This document shows, piece by piece, positions 57,901-64,000 of a DNA stretch of 64,000 nt (position 1 is the first letter of the stretch; each line of letters opens with the position of its first letter). The stretch comes from an uncultured Chitinophaga sp. (GTDB taxonomy: Bacteria > Bacteroidota > Bacteroidia > Chitinophagales > Chitinophagaceae). The stretch spans positions 558,001 to 622,000 of the forward strand of contig NZ_CALEJS010000016.1 in the NCBI RefSeq assembly GCF_937898475.1, given 5' to 3'. The notes below the pieces were generated by a model. It was not told the DNA's origin. It searched no databases and worked only from the letters and a program-made list of their open reading frames with translations. A program made the translations under genes and the position numbers.

Positions 57901-59412
57901 TTATTTAATGGCCCACCAAACGGGAGTTGTAGGAGGTACCAGTGCAGGTACATTTGGATTGGCGCGTATTTCGCTGTCAGGAAATACGAAGCGTTTGATG
58001 AACAGGCCGTTAGTAACTGCATTCTTTGGATATACCCAGTATCCCGGCATATAATTGGCAGCCCAGGTCTTACCGTCTGTAGAGTTGCTGTATACAGCAC
58101 TGGTTCTGGGAAAACCGGTGCGGTTCTTTTCAAAGAAAGCTTCCATTGAGTGGGAGTTCGAAAGAGACGCCCATTTCTGAACGATGATCGCTTCGATCTT
58201 TTGCTCCAATGTACCCGCAGCCGGATAAGCGTAGTCGCCTGTCAGCAAAGCACCCGGAGTAAGACCCACCTGGGCAAAAGCGGCGGTAACGCCTGCATTA
58301 TACAACTCCTTACCTGTGGTGCCATTAGGAGCAGTGCCGTTAAAATATCTTTCCACCGCTTCTGCCTGGAGGAAATAAGACTCTGCCTTTGAAATGAAAT
58401 GTACGGGAGAGGTCGGATCTATGAATAAATTGGAGGCACTTCCCCAGGGATTGGTAGCAGGATTATTAAAGTCTCCCTGGTTAATAGCAAGGGGCCCTCC
58501 GGCGCCAATAGTAAAATACTCATTCACACGCGGGTCATTATGTGTAGCCAGCCAGCTGTAGAACGTCATGCTCAAACGTATGTTCGTGGTAGTATTCAAC
58601 CGGCGGAAATTCTCTTCGTACAAAGGATTGCTCTTGTCTGGTTGATTTATATAAAAGGCCAGCGCTGCATCTTCCTCCAGAAAAGGAGCGTTTTCTGTGT
58701 ACAGTGCCCTCACACCGGTGGCCGCATCTGCTGGTTTTGCATTGATCATGCGCAGAAACATTTTCAGCTTCAGGGTGTTGGCAAAAGCTATCCATGCGTC
58801 CAGCCTGAAACTGGAACTCTGGAACACCACATCGCTTGTACCCGGCAGCGTATTGGTCCTCGCCGTAAAATCCTTGGAGAGCGCTTCATCAATTTCAGCC
58901 AGCAGGGCAGAATAAATAACATCGCCCGGATCGAATTTAGGCGTCAGGTTAGCTTCACCTTGTGAAGCTTCCGAAAAGGGCACCTGGTCATAAAGATCTA
59001 CCAGTACCGTATAAGTGTAAGCCCTCATTACTGTACCCATAAGCACAAAATTCCAGTCTTCTCTTTCCTTTGCGATCCTGATCAGGGTGGCGTAGTCAGT
59101 CAAAGCACCTGAAAACAATTCGTTCCAGCTGCCATTGAAATCCGCACGTGTAACCTGGTAGGCGTCTATATTCTTGTACTGGTTGGAGGCAACGCTTTGC
59201 GTCCACAGCTGAGACCAGATGCCGCCAACTATGGCCAGTTCACCGCCAATGCGGCCCGCTGTATAAGCTACCGCTGATGGGAACAGCAGGTTAGGTTCAG
59301 CATTCGCAAGTGAGGGATTATTGGGATCTGTATTGATGTCCAGTTCCTTTTTGCAGCTACCGGACAGCATTACTGCCGATAACAACATTGTATATATAAT
59401 CAGCTTCTTCAT
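57901..59412 (-). CDS. SusD-like outer-membrane lipoprotein (SusD-like_2 type, locus 3)
   Basis: 503 residues, lipobox LSGSC near residue 20. This belongs to the second SusD group (SusD-like_2/SusD homolog): LDINTDPNNPSLANAEPNLLFPSAVAYTAGRIGGELAIVGGIWSQ at the N-terminus is diagnostic, with PKFDPGDVIYSALLAEIDEALS near 165 and PNVPALVPPTTPVWWAI at the end. Lies 21 bases after SusC and 11 before the DUF5012 gene. Binds the transported substrate. Confidence 0.93.
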   Translation of the reverse strand: MKKLIIYTMLLSAVMLSGSCKKELDINTDPNNPSLANAEPNLLFPSAVAYTAGRIGGELAIVGGIWSQLWTQSVASNQYKNIDAYQVTRADFNGSWNELFSGALTDYATLIRIAKEREDWNFVLMGTVMRAYTYTVLVDLYDQVPFSEASQGEANLTPKFDPGDVIYSALLAEIDEALSKDFTARTNTLPGTSDVVFQSSSFRLDAWIAFANTLKLKMFLRMINAKPADAATGVRALYTENAPFLEEDAALAFYINQPDKSNPLYEENFRRLNTTTNIRLSMTFYSWLATHNDPRVNEYFTIGAGGPLAINQGDFNNPATNPWGSASNLFIDPTSPVHFISKAESYFLQAEAVERYFNGTAPNGTTGKELYNAGVTAAFAQVGLTPGALLTGDYAYPAAGTLEQKIEAIIVQKWASLSNSHSMEAFFEKNRTGFPRTSAVYSNSTDGKTWAANYMPGYWVYPKNAVTNGLFIKRFVFPDSEIRANPNVPALVPPTTPVWWAIK

Positions 59413-59433
59413 AATGCTCTTAACTTTTAAAGG

Positions 59434-62400
59434 TTAAAAAGTTAGTTTCAGTGCAACACCCAGACTTCTGACACCTGGCGCTGCGCCCACTTCCAGCCAG
59501 TCGGACGTTAATGCGTTACCCCTGTTGGCGATCTCAGGATCGATGAAGAGGTTGTCATCCGGCGTCCATATCCAGAGATTTCTGCCAAAGAAGGTGACCA
59601 TTGCCTGATCGGCACGTATTACACGTGCGTATTTAGAAGGCAGTGCATAGCTGAGGGTAACCTCACGCAGTTTTAAGAAGTCTCTTTTAATAATGTTCTG
59701 GCCGTAGGCATAAGCCTTATTGGAAGATATATACCAATATGCGTTATAGTTAGCGTAGTCTATTGGTGTAGTGTTCTCCACATAGGTAGCCTTACCGGAG
59801 CCGTCAATTATCTCGTTTACAGAGTTAGGCACAATAAACGGGCGACGGTCGTTATAGGTAGTACGCCATGCATTCCCTACAAAGTTTGTCAGCTCTGAGG
59901 TATTGGAGTACATAATACCCCCTTTGCGATAATCAAAATTTAATCCCAGCGCTACGCCCTTATAGCTGAATGTATTTACCAGGCCCATTACAAAATCACG
60001 CTGGGTATCACCGTATCTGATGTCGCTGTCGGAATCTACATACAATCCATTTGTAGCGTTAATAATTGGTCTTCCATCAGGGTTTAGCTTAGGTCCTATA
60101 CCTTCTACCACGCCCAGTGGCTGGCCTTTAATAGCTACAAATTTCATATCACGGAAAGAGGATAACTGGTACCTTTCCTGGCCTTCGGGAAGGTCAAGCA
60201 CTTCGTTCCTGTTGCGGGAAAAAGTGTAGGTGAAGTCCCAGTTAAATCCATTTCCCCTGAATGGCGCAACGTTAAGGGATAGCTCTATCCCCTTGTTCTG
60301 TATCTTACCGAAGTTGATGGTACGTGTTTTGTAGCCGGATGATGGCGCTATATCAATGGCCAGGATCTGGTTATCAGATTTCCTGTCATACCAGGCTATA
60401 TCAAGACCAATACGGTTATCCCAGAAGCGCAGCTCGGCCCCCAGTTCCAGTTCAGTAGTAAACTCCGGTTTGAGGTCATTATTACCAATACGGTTACCTA
60501 CCGAGAATGCACTTACTCCGCCTACCGGGAAGATCAGGTTACCGAAACCGGTAATGATGTTTGCAGGCACCAGTACGCTGTTAAGCAGGTATACCCCGGC
60601 GTCATTACCTGTTTTACCGTAACCAGCCCTGATCTTGGCGTAAGAAAGTCCCTTGGGATCTGTTTTCAGCAGATCTGTTACTACAAAGGATGCGTTTACG
60701 CCGGGATAGAAGAAGTTGTTTGAATTAATGGGCAGGGTGGACGACCAGTCATTTCTTGCATTCAGCGTAAGGAATAAGTAGTTCCTGAAATTCAGCGTTG
60801 CCTGACCATATAAGCCGAACAGTCTGCGCAATGTTTCATCCGTGCTAGTCTTCGGCGGATTGGCAGAATTGCTCACATTATAGTACTCAGGTATGGTGAG
60901 CCCTTCAATGCTGGAATAGTGGGTACGCGTACCTCTCTCATTGAAGTTAAAACCGATGGTACCGTCTATAGAAAGATCATCATTGATCTTGGGAGACAAA
61001 AGCAGCAGCAGGTCCGTATTATACTCCCTGGTGTTGGCGCTGATCTCACCTACATAACCTATGTCCGCCTGGCGGATAGAGCCTGCAGGGTTTGCCCCGG
61101 CGTTCCAGCTGCCTTCCTTGGGGGCATTGATGGCTTTCCAGTCTTTCAAACGTGCATTGGTAATATCACCACCTACACGCCATAACAGATTTACCCAGGG
61201 GGTAAACTTGTAGCCCATCTCAAAATAACCGAAAACCCGGTCACTGTAATACCTGTTCCCGTTTTCATAAAGGGGGAAGTAGGGGTTTTCTGCATAAGGT
61301 GAGAAATAGTTGTCTACATCATAGAACTTGTTACGATAGTTACGGCCGTCAGTGATCACATGGTCACGTGGTATCTGCATGATCTCCTGAAAGGGAGTAG
61401 CGCCGCGTTCATCACCAAGGTCAGTTACATAACGGGAAGTTCTTTTAATATAGTTGAGTGATCCCGCCAGCGAGAAACCTCCATACTTGGTAGAGGCCCG
61501 CAGGCCGATATTGTTTCGGGTCAGGTAATCGGCAGTGGTGGGTATCACCCCATCGCTGGTAACATTCCCCAGTGAAAGCAGGAAGGTACTGGTTTCATTA
61601 CCACCGCTGATGGATACTGTATTATTGAATTCCGTACCGATATCATAGAAGTCCCGCATGTTGTCTTTTGCAGGAGAGAAGGGTTTTAACAGCTGCGAAT
61701 TATCTACTATCGCGCCCCATAAACGTTGTCTGCCGTCCATGCGGGGACCCCAGCTGCCGTTTTCCTCGAAAGCAAAGTGCCCGCTCCATCCCTGGCCAAA
61801 TGTGTTCTGGAATTCCGGCAGTACACCTACTTTAGAAAAGGTAGCCGCACTGTTTACTTCTACCTTTATCTTGCCGGATTTCCCCTTCTTTGTGGTGATC
61901 ATCACAACACCGTTGGCTGCACGGGAACCATAAAGTGAGGTAGCACCGGCGCCTTTCAATACTGTTACACTCTCAATATCGTTGGGGTTCAGGTCACTGA
62001 TACCGTTGCCGAAGTCGAGACCGTTACTGGTGTTATCCGGGTTCCTGTTGGCCAGCTGCTGATTGGTAACCGGCACGCCATCCACTACAAATAAAGGCTG
62101 TACGTTGCCGCTCAATGAGGTATAACCGCGCAGTACCACCTTGGAGGAGGCACCTGGCTGCGAGTTCAACGTGGAAATATCAGCGCCAGCCACACGGCCT
62201 TTCAGACCGTCCAGCGGACCTGTTGGAGACACCCGGGTGATCTCTTCATTCTTAAGCGAGGTGGCTGCATAACCCACAGAGCGCTTCTGGCGTGCGATAC
62301 CTAATGCGCCTGTGATCACTACCTCACTGAGGTTCTTGGTGTCCTGGTCCAATGTAATTTCCAGTGTGCCTTCCTGGCCCACCGAAACTTCCTTTGCGGT

Positions 62401-62631
62401 AAATCCTATGTTCCTGATGATAAGTACGGGGTTGCTTCCTGTAACATTCAATTTGAAATTTCCACTCTGATCGCTGGTGGTACCAGTTGTAGTGCCTTTT
62501 AGCTGGACCGTTGCAAACGGTATGGGGACTCCGTCACGTCCAGTTATCCTCCCCGAAACCTGACGTTCTTGGGCGTACGCCAGGCTAAACATTACCATGA
62601 GCATGGTAAAAACGAGTAGCGCTTGTTTCAT
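59434..62631 (-). CDS. SusC/RagA TonB-dependent outer-membrane receptor (locus 3)
   Basis: 1065 residues from ATG 62631. Signal peptide about 1-20, carboxypeptidase-regulatory-like domain (RQVSGRITGRDGVPIPFATVQLKGTTTG), TonB box region NLSEVVITGALGIARQKRS, plug domain with KGRVAGADISTLNSQPGASSKVVLRGYTSLSG and ESVTVLKGAGATSLYGSRAANGVVMITTKKGK, then the barrel ending in GVALKLTF. Followed by SusD-like_2 and two lipoproteins in the BT2264-BT2261 order, which in Bacteroides imports oligopeptides. Peptide substrate is inferred, not proven. Confidence 0.94.
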   Translation of the reverse strand: MKQALLVFTMLMVMFSLAYAQERQVSGRITGRDGVPIPFATVQLKGTTTGTTSDQSGNFKLNVTGSNPVLIIRNIGFTAKEVSVGQEGTLEITLDQDTKNLSEVVITGALGIARQKRSVGYAATSLKNEEITRVSPTGPLDGLKGRVAGADISTLNSQPGASSKVVLRGYTSLSGNVQPLFVVDGVPVTNQQLANRNPDNTSNGLDFGNGISDLNPNDIESVTVLKGAGATSLYGSRAANGVVMITTKKGKSGKIKVEVNSAATFSKVGVLPEFQNTFGQGWSGHFAFEENGSWGPRMDGRQRLWGAIVDNSQLLKPFSPAKDNMRDFYDIGTEFNNTVSISGGNETSTFLLSLGNVTSDGVIPTTADYLTRNNIGLRASTKYGGFSLAGSLNYIKRTSRYVTDLGDERGATPFQEIMQIPRDHVITDGRNYRNKFYDVDNYFSPYAENPYFPLYENGNRYYSDRVFGYFEMGYKFTPWVNLLWRVGGDITNARLKDWKAINAPKEGSWNAGANPAGSIRQADIGYVGEISANTREYNTDLLLLLSPKINDDLSIDGTIGFNFNERGTRTHYSSIEGLTIPEYYNVSNSANPPKTSTDETLRRLFGLYGQATLNFRNYLFLTLNARNDWSSTLPINSNNFFYPGVNASFVVTDLLKTDPKGLSYAKIRAGYGKTGNDAGVYLLNSVLVPANIITGFGNLIFPVGGVSAFSVGNRIGNNDLKPEFTTELELGAELRFWDNRIGLDIAWYDRKSDNQILAIDIAPSSGYKTRTINFGKIQNKGIELSLNVAPFRGNGFNWDFTYTFSRNRNEVLDLPEGQERYQLSSFRDMKFVAIKGQPLGVVEGIGPKLNPDGRPIINATNGLYVDSDSDIRYGDTQRDFVMGLVNTFSYKGVALGLNFDYRKGGIMYSNTSELTNFVGNAWRTTYNDRRPFIVPNSVNEIIDGSGKATYVENTTPIDYANYNAYWYISSNKAYAYGQNIIKRDFLKLREVTLSYALPSKYARVIRADQAMVTFFGRNLWIWTPDDNLFIDPEIANRGNALTSDWLEVGAAPGVRSLGVALKLTF

Positions 62632-62873
62632 AAGCGAGAAGAAGATTTTGGTTGATGAAAATTGTTAACAATAATAATTTACGTAAAAAAAAGCAATTGA
62701 GTATTATAAAAAGATAAAATAGTATCATATAAATTTAAGAAAGTCATATTATAACAAATAAAGAGTATGTATTATGGAAGTAAAATGCCATACTGATGCA
62801 GGTGTAAATCATTAACATAAGTTTAACTTTTATCGGATAATATATTTTTCGTAGCTTATTTTATTACGTGGCA
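62632..62873. other. AT-rich region upstream of locus 3
   Basis: About 240 bases, over 70 percent A+T by eye, no plausible gene. It should hold the promoter for SusC of locus 3; several TA...TTTA-like sequences are present but no exact TAnnTTTG toward the gene. Confidence 0.4.
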
Positions 62874-62909
62874 TAAAAAAAGACTGACTGCTTTATGGCA
62901 GTCAGTCTT
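62874..62909 (-). terminator. Intrinsic terminator of the locus 4 SusD gene
   Basis: 12-bp perfect stem AAGACTGACTGC (62880-62891) / GCAGTCAGTCTT (62898-62909), 6-base loop, then on the minus strand a run of seven T. Strong. Confidence 0.9.
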
Positions 62910-62941
62910 ATTCTTATCATGTGAGTCGGTTTCAATTTAGG

Positions 62942-64000
62942 TTACTGCACATCCCACCATACCCTCCTCAGCATGGTGGTGTTTTTAGGAGCGTTGGCGT
63001 TGTAACGTTGCTCACTGCTGGGATATAACAGCGACCGCGGCAACTGGCCACCCAGGGTATTACCCTGTGGAGCTTTTAATACCGGGATACCTGTTCGCCG
63101 CCAATCCGTCCACACCTCCGGGCTAAGGAAGAGGGCAATATACTTCTGTATCATGATGTCGTTTAAAGTAATGCTGGCAGCTGTTTTGGATACTTCCTGC
63201 AAATATGCATCACTTCCCACTGTTCTGGATAAATTAGCTTTTATCGCCTCGTTATAAGCCGCGGCGGCGGCGGTCTTGTTATTATTCCTGAACTGCAGCT
63301 CCGCCTCTACGAACTTCAATTCATCGTATGACATGAAATATACCGCGGCGTTAGATGCGCCATACAGATCGCCCAGCAAAGTACTGTCTGCAGGATCATA
63401 ATAAACCGCGTAGCGAGGATCCTTCGATTTGTACAACAGGTCATTGAGGTAACCATTAAACGCGATATCGCCGCGTTGTGTATTGAACTGGTACCATGGC
63501 GCCTGCGTAGTAGTGGCGCTGGTGCCCACGAATTTTACAAATGCGCCCTGCCCCTCACTAAAGCCCTTTGGAATTTCGTTCAATGCAGGTTGTAAAGTAC
63601 CAGGGTTCACTTTTACAAGATGCAGGTAGAATTTCGCTTTCAAAGCATGTGCAAAGCGTACCCACAGATCAAGGTTACCGCCAAACATCAGGTCGTCCTG
63701 TGAGCCGGGCTGGAAAGGGCTGCTATCATCCACCGTCAGCGATGCAATCGCCTCATCCAGCAATTGCTGCAAGGTATCATACACCCGCTGTTGCGGATCA
63801 TATTTCGGCTGTGTGTTGGCCAGTCCCTGGAACGCCTGGGTATAAGGCACATCGCCCCAAAGATCTGTTACCTCTCCCAGGTTGCTGGCCAGCAGTATTT
63901 TTCCCACTGCCGCATAGTGCAGTTGTTGCGCGGCCGTAGCTGTGTCTATCATGGCTGTTATATCGTTCATAATAGCGCCGTAAAAACCGGCGTACCACAT
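62942..64000 (-). CDS. SusD-like outer-membrane lipoprotein, C-terminal part (locus 4, truncated by window edge)
   Basis: 352 residues visible, open to base 64000; the N-terminus including the lipoprotein signal is outside. The segment belongs to the SusD-like_2 group: ALKAKFYLHLVKVNPGTLQPALNEIP, PWYQFNTQRGDIAFNGYLNDLLYKSKDPRYAVYYDP, EAELQFRNNNKTAAAAAYNEAIKANLS with DIMIQKYIALFLSPEVWTDWRRTGIPVL, and the end PKNTTMLRRVWWDVQ. An ATG at 63998-64000 is probably internal. Its SusC gene should lie to the right. Followed by a strong terminator; no accessory lipoproteins follow as in locus 3. Confidence 0.9.
   Translation of the reverse strand: MWYAGFYGAIMNDITAMIDTATAAQQLHYAAVGKILLASNLGEVTDLWGDVPYTQAFQGLANTQPKYDPQQRVYDTLQQLLDEAIASLTVDDSSPFQPGSQDDLMFGGNLDLWVRFAHALKAKFYLHLVKVNPGTLQPALNEIPKGFSEGQGAFVKFVGTSATTTQAPWYQFNTQRGDIAFNGYLNDLLYKSKDPRYAVYYDPADSTLLGDLYGASNAAVYFMSYDELKFVEAELQFRNNNKTAAAAAYNEAIKANLSRTVGSDAYLQEVSKTAASITLNDIMIQKYIALFLSPEVWTDWRRTGIPVLKAPQGNTLGGQLPRSLLYPSSEQRYNANAPKNTTMLRRVWWDVQ

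Noticed and set aside
1..64000. tRNA, rRNA, prophage or insertion sequence genes
   Set aside because: I looked for them in the spacers and found no cloverleaf, integrase, transposase or phage structural gene.

Overview
This window looks like chromosomal DNA of a Bacteroidota bacterium, most likely a member of the Chitinophagaceae (Chitinophaga-like). The case rests on four tandem SusC/SusD-type outer-membrane uptake loci, a TolB-propeller/outer-membrane-barrel protein, TlpA/DUF4369 and MoxR-DUF58-BatA genes, almost no Shine-Dalgarno sequences, and many -7 boxes of the Bacteroidota form TAnnTTTG (variants TATCTTTG, TATATTTG, TACCTTTG, TATTTTTG). The genus is inferred. I see no rRNA, tRNA, CRISPR array, phage or insertion sequence.

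Layout. 1-6.3 kb: the start of mfd (cut by the left edge), a divergent ferredoxin-NADP reductase-like flavoprotein, an outer-membrane protein, glycyl-tRNA synthetase, a YihY/BrkB membrane protein, a MazG-like pyrophosphohydrolase and a lipoprotein. 6.3-15.2 kb: D-aminoacyl-tRNA deacylase divergent from arfB, a polysaccharide flippase with a TTG start, a glyoxalase II-like hydrolase, a 1122-residue surface protein, and an Old Yellow Enzyme divergent from an AraC regulator. 15.2-20.4 kb: a tightly packed leftward envelope run (membrane protein, winged-helix regulator, CreD, radical SAM, small membrane protein, undecaprenol/diacylglycerol kinase, DUF1361) with two copies of one palindromic operator. 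20.4-30.8 kb: a hairpin-rich repeat, a class III aminotransferase, gamma-carbonic anhydrase, two tiny lipoproteins, RsgA, the leftward MoxR-DUF58-BatD-like-BatA operon, then rightward GNAT, cyclophilin, GcvH and VanZ genes. 30.8-46.5 kb: OmpA-like lipoprotein, DUF937 protein, PrfA, an amidohydrolase, MscS, a thioredoxin-fold protein without cysteines, MerR, M23 peptidase, AlaS, a double-PDZ protein, an aldehyde dehydrogenase, GatB and a TlpA-type thioredoxin. 46.5-64 kb: four leftward SusC/SusD loci, mostly separated by strong intrinsic terminators. The third carries two extra lipoproteins in the order of the Bacteroides BT2264-BT2261 oligopeptide importer.

The most unusual signal is not a gene. 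At eleven places between about 5 and 38 kb the spacers (and sometimes the ends of neighbouring genes) consist of degenerate words repeating with a strict 7-base period, usually as two inverted arms. The word differs from locus to locus but the period does not. The second is the shared operator TACTTTG-N5-CAAAGTA next to a winged-helix regulator. Both are described under findings. I found no new defence or mobile system here.
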